From Emmonsiellopsis sp. PD_33 (taxonomy: Eukaryota > Ascomycota > Eurotiomycetes > Onygenales > Ajellomycetaceae): 64,000 nucleotides of DNA. The stretch's first letter is position 1. Each line of letters starts with the position of its first letter. Position numbers and translations under genes: made by a program. Shown in pieces: positions 43,850 through 55,159 of this stretch. The stretch covers positions 1 to 64,000 of the forward strand of contig JANTQF010000059.1 in assembly GCA_032988165.1 (NCBI GenBank). Reading direction: 5' to 3'. The notes beneath the pieces were generated by a model. It searched no databases and was not told the origin of the DNA. It worked only from the letters and a program-made list of their open reading frames with translations.

Positions 43850-46800
43850 TTACTCCTCCTCCTCCTCTACCCCCTCTGCCTCTGCCTCCACCCCTTGTGG
43901 AGGACTCAGAACATGAGGAAACCCCTCCTCAATCTCCCTCTTTAGTGGAGGACTTGTCCATCTAGGATCCCTCAAGGGATGATATAAATATTAACCCTCC
44001 CCATGACACCCCTGTATGAGATTCCATCTCTAAGACCAATCCTCAGGTACCCCTTCAAGCTCCCATGCAAGCCCCCCTCCTAGTTGTGACTAAAGGCAAC
44101 CCAAATCTCTTTCCTGCAGCTCCCCCTCTTGGGCCTGAGCTCCTCATGGCAGGTAATACTCTGAACTGCACACTGCAAGAAGACCTTGAAGCAGCAGGAT
44201 TCTTATGAGTAATGATATTCCTCTAGTAGACTGGCCAGAAGCATTTATGATCCTCCTCCCTGGATGCCTCCTCCTCTAACTCTCATGCTCTGAAATAGAA
44301 CTCCTACAAGCTGTGAAATCTATTCTCCCTATATCAAACTACCTCTCTTACCTTCTTCAAGAAATTTACAGGAGGAATCAATGGGCAGGTTAAATGGTGT
44401 GATATGGACAACTATGAGACTCTAACCTACACAACAACTAGTTTACACTTCATAGAGGTTAGGGACTGGGAAGCCTATATTTGTAAACTTACTGAACTAC
44501 TAATCTAAATGACCTTACAATCATATCTCAAGACAAAGCTTGATGATTCTATGAGCTAAAATGAAAGAATCTAAATAGTTCTCCTCTACATCAAGAAGAA
44601 CTTTATGGAGGATGATAATAAGTATATATGATGCTTTATAGTCATGTGGCATGAACTAGGTGATGATGAGACAGGACTCTGGAGTAAGACTTGAATGAGG
44701 ATTTTTATTAAGGGCCTAGACAGGTCAATGCAGGATGAGTTGATCAAACAGAGTAAAAAACCTCTCTCTATTTAAGAACTAATGGTATAGATTTATCACT
44801 TGTGAGCTACCATCCCAGACCTATGAAAACAGAATGATAACCCCCCATGTAGATTAAATAATAGTAGAACTAATAGATCTAGATCAACTACTAATGGAAT
44901 AAATAATAACCTGTGAGGATCAGGATCATCTCATGGGACAGGAAAATCAGAAACCTACTCAGAAAACAATTCATAGAATGGTCAGGCCTCAGCAGGCTCC
45001 TTGCATATTCCTGTCAGTCAGAAAGAGCAAGCTGATAGAACTCCCATGAAAACTGCTGCTGAGAAAGAGGTTAAGGAAAAGGAACTATACTATAATTATA
45101 ATAGATCAGAGTACCTTTATGTAGTATATCTAAACAAAAAGGTCTAGAATAATATAGACCTGTAGGAAGAAGATGATTTAGATATCTTCTGTCTGAACTT
45201 CTTACAACTAAATTTAGAGTCCATAGTCCCTCTCATATAGTTGCATGCTCACAGGGAAAGACCCTGAAGGAACATACTAGTATCATCAATCTGAAAAGTA
45301 ATATTAGATAGTGGCTCCTATACCACTGTGGTCTCCTCAGTACTTACAGAGCAAATGAGCTGAAAGATGGAATCTCAGAATATCATCTTACTCTTAGCTG
45401 CCCACAAGAACAACAAGATCAATATACTAAGCCTTGTGAAGGCCAGCTTTGAACTGCAGGACCTCTCTGGGAAATGAGAGAGGTTTATAAAGACAGTTAT
45501 TATTACAGATATTAGTAAAGAGATGAACTTAAGTATGAGTTAGATCTACAAATATGATTCTATCATCTCCCTGCAAAGAATAGGTTTATACTTTCAAAAA
45601 GAGTTGGCAGATCCCCTAGTGATGGTTGAGCTAGTAAATACTGTGAAGCTTATTAAAGAAGGTAAGCTCATATATATGATGACAATGAAACTTGAGACTG
45701 ATCTTGTGATGATGAAAACCATCCTGCAGATTCTAGAAGAATACAAGGATCTTATGGAAGCATTTAGCCCTGCTAAGGCTGTAGAACAGCCACTGCACCA
45801 TGAGGAGGATCTAGCTATAAAGCTGATTTTAGAAGTACAGTTATCCTAGGGTTTAATCTATAAGCTTTTGCAACAGGAAATAGATGTCCTGCAGGAATAC
45901 TTAGAGAATAGTATGAAGAATGGCTTTATTCAGCCCTTATAATCTTCTACTAGTACTCTAATTATATTCACAAAGAAAAAGGATGATGAATTATGGATGT
46001 ATATGGACTTTTGTGATCTAAATAGCAAGATGGTTAAGAACAGATATCTCCTGCTATTAATTGAGGATGTGATCAACTAGCTTGCAGGTGCTGTTATTTT
46101 CACACAACTAGATGTTATTAATGCTTATCACTGCCTGTAAATTGCAAGGAGGGATGAGTGGAAAACTGCCTTTAAAACATCACTGGGGCTTTTTGAGTAC
46201 TTAGTTATACTATTTAGATTAATTAATGCTCCAGCTTGTTTTCAGTCTTATATCAATAAATGTCTTCACACTTACTTGGATGTATTTATGGTTGTCTATC
46301 TTGATGATGTGGTTATCTATTCAAAGGATAAGAAAGAGCACTTAGGTTATGTTCATAAGGTGTTGGAAGCACTAAAAGAGGCTGAATTATATGTGAAGCT
46401 CATGAAGTATAAATTCTACTTGCAGGAGATCAACTTCCTTAGGTATATTATTACCCCAGATGGGATCAAGATGGAAGACTTACAGGTTGAGATCATTCTA
46501 TTCTAGTTAGAGCCCTAAAGCATACATGACATTCAGATGTTTCTAGGCTTTATAAACTTCTACTATTACTTTATAAAGACTTTTGCAAGGAGGACACTCT
46601 CTCTCACAAACCTACTGAAGGGTAGTAACAAGAAGAAGAGCTTTTAGTAGTGACATCAGAAGAAGCTTATGAGGATGCTCTTGAAGGAGACTTTCTTAGA
46701 TGAGAAAGCCCATGAGACCTTTAAGGAAACTAAGAAGGCCTTTGCAAATTCAGTCCTACTATATCATTTTGACTCTTTATGAAAAACCTACCTTGAAATA

Positions 46801-48960
46801 GATGTCTCTATCTATATAATCTCTAGAATCCTTTCATAACTACTAGATAATGAGAACTAGGTGCCTATTGCTTTCTACTTGTAGAAAATAATTGCTATGG
46901 AGATTAACTATAGGATTCATGATTAGGAGTTACTTATGATAGTGGAATCCTTCAGGCATTAATGGCACTATTTAAAAGGGATGGGCTCATCAATCCTGGT
47001 GTGAACAGATCACAACAGTCTTTATCAATTTATAATAATTAAAGAGCTATTATAGAGATAGGTTCATTGAGCTTAGAAACTAAGTAGCTACTGGTTCACA
47101 ATTGAATACATCAAGAGGATAGATAACCCTATAGATGGGCTCTCACAATGGCTGAACTACATTTAAGATGTGAAGGCTACTGATATTAAGGAGCTAGAGG
47201 AGGCTGAAAAGCTCTACTAAATGCTAGATGTAAATTATGTAGAGGAATTATTTAATGAGCTATCTAAATTCTTGTAAGAGGAGGAGAGAGGGGAAGGACT
47301 TATATAATTAGTTCTTATAGCCATGTTAATTAATTCTCTTCAAGTCATTATGAAGGTTCTTAGAGACAGTACCAGTGATGAAGATATGATAGCCTTGTGA
47401 GGCATCATGCAGGGCCTAATGCAGGGAGAAACTAAGTATAAATCTTTATAAGGCCTGATGCTTAGGCTGCTGGAGCTTCAACAGGTAGATGAACTTACTA
47501 GGTAAATTCAGGAAGAAATTACAAAAAAATCTAAGACTAAAGAGATTAAGCTTTAAAGGGAGATAGATAGTCTATTATGAAAAAATAGCTGGATCTACAT
47601 TCCTGCAAATAAGCTACTCCATATAGAGCTCATCAAGGTGCATTATGACTTTCCTCTAGTAGGTTATTTCATAGATGTATGAACCCATGAGCTACTTATG
47701 AGAAAGTATTACTAGCCTTATATGCAAGAACTGATTAAGGAGGTTGTGAATTCCTGTGCAGTCTGCCAGGACTTGTGGGTGATTAGAATAAAACTATATG
47801 GAGAGCTTATACCTCTACCTATCCTATGGGAGCCCTGAGAGTAACTGGGAATGAACATGTTAGTAGGTCTACCAGAAAGTAGGGATCTACAGAGTAATAT
47901 CTTTGATAGTATCTTGATAGTTATAGATAGATTCACTAAGATGACACACTTCATCCCTATTTATAAGAACATGAAATCCAAGGGGATAGCATATTTGTTT
48001 GTCTGCAACATAGTATGTTTACATGGGCTTCTTATGAATATTATCTCTAATAGAGGGTCAATCTTCACAGATAAATTCTGGATAGATCTGATAAATCTAT
48101 TGGAGGTCTTACAAGATCTAAGCACAGCTTTCCATCAATAAATAGATGGTCAGATAGAATAGCTAATGAGCATTCTGAAGTAATACCTGTAGAGCTTCAT
48201 TAACTATAATCAGGATGATTGGGTGCTTTGGCTAGCTCTTATGGAGTTTGCATATAATAACTTCAGATATACTAGTACAGGTAAGTCCCCTTTCTTTATG
48301 CTTGTAGGTTATCACCCTCACATGACTTTACTGGATCTATGGGAATATACAATTAAATGTCAGAATGCTTGTAATTGTGTGGACCTAATCAAGGAGATTC
48401 ATAAGGAGACTTGTAAAGCTCTGGGAAAGGCTCAGGAATATCAGACCAAGTACTATAACTTTAAGTATACTATGAAATGGTTTATGGAAGGTAATAGGGT
48501 CTAGTTGAGCCTAGAAAATGTTAGTATGTGAAGGCCAAGTAAAAAGCTGAATCTCTTACAGACTGAACCTTACTACATTGTGGAAAAGGTAGGAGCCCAG
48601 GCCTATAGGCTGGAGCTTCCTCCTGGGTTAGATATCCATAATGTCTTCCATATTTCCTTACTTTATGAGCATAAGGAGAGGCCTGAAGAGAATCCTGTGG
48701 CTCATCACCCCATCTATGAAGTCTTAGAGGATGAAAGGGAGTATCAGGTTAAGGTTATAGTAGACTCAGAGAAATAGGATTATAAGCTCTAATATAGAGT
48801 TTAATAGCAGGGCTACTCAGGCAAGGAGGATGAGCTCACTTGAGAGCTATCTACAGGGGTTAGATACCTGTAGAAACTAAGAAAGAACTTCTACTCTACT
48901 AACTCAGATAGACCTGAGGCTCTATAGAATCTCTAGTTGTTGTAGTATACTTACACTATG
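43850..48960 (+). pseudogene. TE-B gag-pol polyprotein relic
   Basis: Plus-strand gag, protease, reverse transcriptase, RNase H, integrase and chromodomain with many stops. A Pro-rich gag start is at about 43,850-44,150. Reverse transcriptase about 45,890-46,560 shows IIFTKKKDDELWMYMDFCDL, YLVILFRLINAPACFQSYIN and VVYLDDVVIYSKD (46,291-46,329), then QMFLGFINFYYYFIKTFA. Integrase spans about 47,570-48,330 (IDRFTKMTHFIPIY, ISNRGSIFTDKFW, DDWVLWLALMEFAYNNF). The linker HNVFHISLLYEH leads to a chromodomain (YEVLEDEREYQVKVIVDSEK, then QGYSGKEDEL) at about 48,640-48,850. Confidence 0.9.
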
Positions 48961-49559
48961 ACTTGTGAACCCAGCCTGCAATGGTCTCTAGGTCCCCTCT
49001 AGAAGGAAAAAACCTATAAGTCAAGAAAGTGGAAATAAAATTATTTCATTCTCATTTTACTAACAAAAAAGGAAAGGCTGTAAACAATTTAGAGGCCAAC
49101 AAAAGAAAAGAAAACATTGGGAAATTCATATTTCACTCCCCTATTTCCTGTAATAACTCCTAAAACTACTCATACTTAAAGGAGTAGGCTCCTGTGTGAC
49201 TATACTGGATGTAGTTGTTGCACTTCTGCCTAATTCTCCTGGAAATACAAACTACTCATGGCAGGATTCTCCCTGACAGTGTGCAGTTTTTACAGGGCTG
49301 TGAAGGCTCCCCCCCAGAATGTGTGATTAAGTAGCCCTTATGAAGCTACATGCACCAGCCCAGCTGTGTAACTATTATAATCTCCCTAATTATTAGTATG
49401 TAGAGTGCTGGCTCCCTTGCTCAGCTTAGCTTGCAAAGAGAAGTTCAATTATTATTATTACCTATATTTATAGAGTTCACAGGCATTTCTGGCACTCACT
49501 GCCTATATTAGTTAGGGTTATAAATGTATGCATCTGCATGCATGAGCTCAGAGTCCTAT

Positions 49560-49904
49560 TGAGAGAGGACTGTAAAGGCATCTCTATCCATAGGAACAGT
49601 TGGTGGAGGATTATTGTACCAGTGAGGATTTGCAGGTGCTACTAGTTGAGTTGGAAGCTCAAACTGTGTTAGTGATGTATGTAAATTAGAGGTTATAAGT
49701 ATAACTTATAGAATAAGAAGGATTAGCAGAACTGAGTGCCAGATTCTGCAGGATCACCTATAAGATAGTTAAGAATTAGATAGTAGTAGAAGTAGTATCA
49801 GAAGCAGTAGCAGCCTCTTTATGATTACATTCAGAGATGCTGCACCCATGTCTGCTGCATCCACAGCCACAGCTATAACCTCTATGGGCTGAGTTTAATG
49901 ACAT
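49560..49904 (-). pseudogene. Antisense accessory frame in the 3' region of TE-B
   Basis: On the strand opposite to the polyprotein, an ATG at 49,904 opens a 42-codon Cys-rich frame (SCGCGCSRHGCSISECN) ending at 49,776. Further along the same strand another coding-like stretch reads FELPTQLVAPANPHWYNNPP (about 49,655 onward). The two are in different frames, so an intron or a frameshift would be needed. Not recognised. Confidence 0.35.
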
Positions 49905-50628
49905 TTTGTTGTTTTTACAGGAATTGAAAACTCTTGTGAAGGAAGGAAATTGGTTTATAATGCTGTCATAAATAGAAAAGGTCAGCTAGAACCAGAAATT
50001 TAGGGACTAAGTAGCTTACATAGAGACTCTTGTGGATGTTGGAAGTGTTTATGAAAGATTATGATAGTTGATGATTTTAGAGGAGTTAAATTTATAGGGG
50101 CAGAAGGGGGTTCTTATAGAGAGAAGAACAGCCCTGAATGTTAGTAGTGAGGCAGGTGATTCCTTACTCTTAAGAAGGAGAGGAAAGGTTTCTGTAACTT
50201 CTCATTATTCTAGTAACTACTATGAAGAGGAATAGCTGTAAAATTTACCTTATTATGAGAGCTTCAGGTGAATGACTAAGGTTATAATGGAATTCCATAA
50301 GAAAATCCTCATTATTGTGAAGCTTCCAGATGAATGCCTAAAGCTGACAATGAATTCTCTGCACAAGGAATGGGCCTCACAATGATGAAAGGACCATTAG
50401 GAACTAGCTGGAAGCAGTTTATAAGCTCTCATGGTAAAAGGAACTGAGTGGAAAGACTTTTTTCCCCACAAGATAATGAATTTTTTGCCCTCTCTGAGGT
50501 TTTTTATGTCTTTATGAAGGATTTTTAGTGAGTTTCACTGCAGTGATTTCCCTTGTGGTGAAGGACTCTCTGTGATGGGTTGAGCTTAGTTGGTCTTCAC
50601 AGATGAAGACTCTAGAGAGGGGGGGGTA

Positions 50629-50898
50629 TATAAGAAATTCATATGGACTCCTCACCCCTAGGCCTTAGACTGAGGCCTGCAAATCAGCCTTAGAGCTAGG
50701 GCTTATAAGTGAGCCCTTACTGCACACACCATAGATAGATATATAAATTGTGAGGATCCCACATCCATGGAATCCTTAGCTTGAATACTATTATCATTTA
50801 TATACCTACCTTTTATTCCTACAATATCTCCTGATGTAGACATCTCATGCTCAGCTGCAAACAACCAAATAACCTTCTTGTGAAGTCTTATTCTCACA
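50629..50898 (+). repeat. TE-B 3' LTR (270 bp)
   Basis: Same length as the 5' copy; the differences I could align are transitions. Starts TATAAGAAATTC and ends TTCTCACA. Confidence 0.95.
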
Positions 50899-50903
50899 TT
50901 ATA

Positions 50904-53479
50904 ATATGTGTGGAAAGTGATCTTTCATTTATCACCTTTATAGATATGAATCTGATGGTAGACATCTTATAGGTCAAGCTGTATATAGATTTTTATGTCT
51001 GCTAAATAGTTAATTATCTCACTGATAAGAGAGAGAGGATAGTAGTTCTTAATTGTGATGGCATTCAACCTGTAGTAGTTAACATAGAGATGAAGACTTT
51101 CATCTTTCTTGAGTGCAAATAGAATAAGCATGCCTGTGGGACTCTTTAAGTACTTGATTCAGCCTTTCTCTAAGCTCATCTCAATATAATTCTTAAGGAC
51201 TTTAAGTTTCTTAACTGAAAGATTATAGATGGGTTAATAAGGTAGATTCTTACTCAGCTTGATATTAATTGCATGATCATGCAGAGTATGTATAGTAAGG
51301 TCAGAATTCTCATTGAAAAGCTCCACATATTTTTCATAGAATGCAGGCAGTTTGAATTCAGTGGTCATAATGTCTTCAAAAAATGTGACAGGTTTGCTAC
51401 CAGAATCAAGATCACAGAGGTAAATGATAAAGATAGCACTATCTGTACAGATCATATCCTTAAACTCTTCTGGTTCCATGAATTTAATGGTATTTATACT
51501 TATTGATTTATAGTATCATATCTATGAAGGCTAATTAATATTAGAGTTTGATTCTTTCAGCTATAGGTAGTTAAGAATAACATCATAACTCATCATATTA
51601 ACAGCCTCAAAGCTGTGTTTGTGATTGCAGGTCAGGCTGTCAGCATTAACTACTCTCATTAGTATTTATTACTCACTAAAGGATAGAATCTTATGCCTGT
51701 TAATGGCTTTAATACATCTGAGTGGGGATTTAAAATTAGATAGATGTTGCTTTACTCATATTTAGCTAATGAAATTGCACTCAGCTTTAGAATTAATAAG
51801 TACTCAGGTTATAATGAGTTCATTTATGATTGTGATTCAGATTAATATTACTACAGCTTTGTTACTTTATCTTCAATTAGTTTCTATCCTCAGTACTATT
51901 ATAGTAGTATGCAAGGGGATGATTAGTTTTTTACTAATTAGTCTTTAGAGTGCTTATCAGGGTGTTTCCTTCAGCAGTTCTTCTCAATGTGTCTGTTAAT
52001 GCTGCAGTGGTTGCACTTCTTTAAAGCTTATGAGGAAAATTAGCTGCTGTTGAATCTTTAATTATCTATACATAATTATAAGTCCTTATTATCCTGATAT
52101 TTATAACTGTGATTCTAATAGTAGTTTCCACCTTAAGAGTATGAGAGTTGAGTTCTCTTGCTGTGCAGGGCTGATCAGCATGAATTCAAACTCTCTTCTA
52201 AGAAGGATATTACTCTTAGCATTTCCTTGTAGTTAGTTGGCTTGTGATTCTAATTGATAACTACTTGATTGATTTTCAGTATGATCTTATTGCAGAATAT
52301 CTATATATACTGTGCCTCTATCTGAGGAATAGAGAGAGAGAGTTCAAGCTTGCTAAGATAATCTGCAAATTTATGAACTGTTTGGTTGGTATGTTGCCTG
52401 GCCTCCTCATATTTATAAGTAACATTTTGCTGTTGAATCTATAGGTTATTAATCTGATACTCTAGAAACTTAAAGAATGACTCTAGGTCAGAAAAACAGC
52501 CTTTAACCTCTAACTCCTTATTAAGATATTTAATTCATTTAGCATAGGTAGTAGTAGCATCTAATCAGAGCTTTACATCATTTAGCTCCTATTAATTCCT
52601 GTCTTCAGGAATTTTGTCATAGTAGTCTCTATGATGATAGAAGTGAGTGTGTATCTCATCATATAGAGCCTGGTATTTATACATGTTCTTAACCTTGTAG
52701 GTTGATTTGATATTAAGATAGAGCATGCAGGCATAGAAGATTATATAGCCAGTGATGTTAGTATGAGCTCTGAAGATTCTCTACTTCAGGGTTTCTACCT
52801 GGCAGCATCAGCTGAGCAAGCAGTTCAGATGATAATGAAGTCTATAATCACTATCATTCATATTAGTATCTCTACCTTCACTTGAGCAATCTAAGCTATG
52901 ATTATAATAGCAGGAGGTCTTAAAAGTAGGTTTCACATTCATGACACTTAGAGTCTCTACCTTCTCACATTGCAGATCCTCAACCATTTAGAGGTAATAG
53001 GCCTTGGCCTTCTATTCATGTTGCATTAGCTGAAGTTTCAAGAGGTAGTACTCTACCTGGCAGTAAGTCTCTATTAGTAAGCTTAGTAAGAGGAGAGTTG
53101 TCTTCTCAGCTGCAGAGGTCATCATTCCTACTGTGAGATTATTTGAGAGATTATTTAATTTTTCTGTGAGATAGATTAATGTGTTCTCAGAGTGATGAGA
53201 CAGTTAGGCCTCTATCTGCAGTGATAGTATAGTGATAGTGCTAGTAGAAGGATCTTAACCCTGGTTAAGTGTGAATTCCTCAGGGATAGTTGGAGGTTGA
53301 ATTTGCCTGGTGAGTTACTAGTTAGAGGTAAATTCCTCTAATTGCTGAGACCTCTATCTTTAGGAAGCCATCATTTTGATTTAGTGAAATTGTTGTCATC
53401 ATCATTAATTTTAGGTGTTGAATGTATATATTCACAATAGATCATTTCCTTGAGTGCTATTAAGAAGAGTGAATAGAAT
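50904..53479 (-). pseudogene. TE-A gag, protease and N-part of reverse transcriptase
   Basis: Minus-strand relic from a start ATG near 53,369 (MMAS...) through a Gln/Ser-rich gag, the intact CCHC knuckle at 52,020-51,978 and a protease-like stretch, to the RT N-terminus at 51,240-50,904 (HAINIKLSKNLPY, LHLYVNYYRLNAITIKNYYP, YIQLDL*DVYHQI). The first bases after the 5' LTR would hold the primer-binding site, but mutation makes it unreadable. Confidence 0.8.
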
Positions 53480-53781
53480 TGTAAGGGATCACTCATAGGA
53501 TAAGGTATAGAGATTATAGAATGATATGAGGGAATATAAATGTGTAGTATGAAGGATTGATTATATTGAATGTAGGGATAAGAACATAGCAAAGCTGTTT
53601 ACTAGCCCTATAAAGATAGGGAGCTAGTAAAGATTATATACATCAAGGTTTCAGGCTCACTTAGATAAGTCTTATGTAAGCCTCTGCCATCACAACCCCT
53701 GAGCCCCCTGGGCTTACTCCTTTGAAGGCTCTCTGGCCTGGCAGCCTTAGATCTTCACCCTGTGAGCCTGTGGTTCTCACA
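53480..53781 (-). repeat. TE-A 5' LTR (302 bp)
   Basis: Partner of 38,680-38,981 with equal length. Followed at once by the target copy GTAGA. Confidence 0.95.
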
Positions 53782-53786
53782 GTAGA

Positions 53787-54694
53787 TGCCAGTCAGTAAT
53801 CTCTTATAAGAAAAATAGGTTAGTAGAGGTCTTACAGAGCAGGTTTATATGAAATATATTATAAATTCTAGGTGACATGTTGAAATAATAATTATAATTC
53901 CTTAGGACTTTAATGATAGTGTATTTAGTATATTAATAATCAAGTGTGTAAGATAGATAATCAGTCATAATATTTTAGAAATCTAGTTAGATCTTATTAT
54001 TCATCTTATAGTGTTTAATGGGATTTTAATGAGCATTCATATAGTTTTATTAATTCTACTGAATACTAGTCATAGAGGATTTAGCCCACTCATGAGCTTA
54101 CTGGAGTTTTGAGATGATAAGATCTATAATTTGAATTAGATTGTGAGGTGAAGTGGAAGGTTCAGATGATTTAATGAGATTAAAAACTTTGAGATTATAA
54201 CTATATGAGAGGAAAAATAAGCTAATATCAGTGCTAATAGCATTATAGCTATTAATTTTAAATTTAGTATATAAGAGAAGTTCATTCTAGTTATTCTAAA
54301 TATATAAATAGAACTTTTGAAGATAGTTCTTAGTTATCTGAATCATATGTTTAGTACTACTATTAGTTTTGGGGTGATAAATAGTTAAGAGATACTAGAA
54401 GATCTTAAGGAGCTAATAGATTTAGCTTCAGACAGCTCTAATGAACTGGGTTTTACAGTCTGAGATAATTATATAGAATAAATCATATAGATAATAAAAT
54501 AAACTTTAGAGAAAAGCTTTAACTACTATGAGTGCATTCATCTTCATACAGAGTTTAAGGATAATACTCTTACTAAGATAGTTAATAATAATAAGAATAT
54601 TCTTGCAACTATTACTCATAAAGAGGTCTACTGTGAAATTAATGATGACATTGCACCAAACACATTTGAAAATTAAAAGAGATTTAAATAAACC
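53787..54694 (-). pseudogene. TE-D integrase fragment
   Basis: Minus strand reads LFKSLLIFKCVWCNVIINFTV, then NILIIINYLSKSIILKL, matching the integrase core pattern of chromoviruses (VWxDVxIDFIxDL ... NILVITDRLSK). It is bounded on the right by the TE-C target copy AAACC (54,690-54,694) and on the left by the TE-A target copy GTAGA. The original protein is heavily mutated. Confidence 0.85.
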
Positions 54695-55154
54695 TATTAT
54701 ACTCTCATACTGATAATATATTATTCTGCTGCCCAGATATCCTGCAATCATCTCATTAAACTTCATTATATATATCATCATATATCTCATTATAGAGTTC
54801 TGCCTGGGCCTGGTCAGAGTACAGTATCATAGATAGATCTAGTAGCTCTAGAAAGCTCTATATAGATAGTTACTGACCTTTCAGACTTACTAGAGATTAG
54901 TAATTTATTTTTCAATCTATCTAATATTTAGAAATCCTTTTATCTATTCACCTACATATTCTCCCCTTCATGATATCAAGATATCTACCTCCTCTAGTCT
55001 AGTAAAGCTTCTATTAACAAACTCTACCTTTTTAAGCTCTGAATAGCCTAATTTATTCATCAGCTTTTTATTCTCTTCAAGTATCAATCAATACAGCATT
55101 ATCTCTATTCTTATATTAGTAGTGCCATTACTTAGATATTAGATCATACTTATA
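54695..55154 (+). repeat. TE-C 5' LTR (460 bp)
   Basis: Aligns along its full length with 61,959-62,418, with no length difference. Confidence 0.94.
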
Positions 55155-55159
55155 ATTTA

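Larger units (their letters stand above)
43520..50898 (+). mobile_element. TE-B: complete Ty3/gypsy chromovirus nested in TE-A
   Basis: Delimited by two 270-bp LTRs (43,520-43,789 and 50,629-50,898) and a perfect target duplication TTATA (43,515-43,519 and 50,899-50,903). Length 7,379 bp, plus strand. The purine run GAGAGGGGGGGG sits directly before the 3' LTR. The 3' LTR start is mutated TG to TA, the 5' LTR end CA to TA. It interrupts the reverse transcriptase of TE-A; removing it restores ...FHTYYKHFKYIILPF in one frame. A non-coding or antisense-coding stretch of about 1.6 kb separates its chromodomain from the 3' LTR. Confidence 0.95.
38680..53781 (-). mobile_element. TE-A: complete Ty3/gypsy chromovirus, minus strand, carrying TE-B inside
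   Basis: Delimited by two 302-bp LTRs (38,680-38,981 and 53,480-53,781), TG...CA ends, and a perfect 5-bp target duplication GTAGA (38,675-38,679 and 53,782-53,786). Own length without TE-B is about 7.7 kb. Coding strand is minus: gag from about 53,369 with an intact zinc knuckle CNHCSINRHIEKNC (52,020-51,978), reverse transcriptase split by TE-B (up to 50,904, then from 43,519 with YLDD near 43,400), integrase about 42,110-41,500 and chromodomain about 41,040-40,790. A purine run (AAAGAGGAAGATAG on the minus strand) precedes the 3' LTR at 38,982, confirming orientation. Stops interrupt every domain. It is inserted in TE-D. Confidence 0.95.

Noticed and set aside
53371..53592. 73-codon minus-strand frame at the TE-A 5' LTR
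   Set aside because: It spans the LTR/leader junction and ends just before the gag start; no coding signal.
38041..54000. CRISPR-like array or centromeric satellite as explanation of the AT-rich block
   Set aside because: No regularly spaced repeats; the block is fully explained by LTR retroelements with target duplications.
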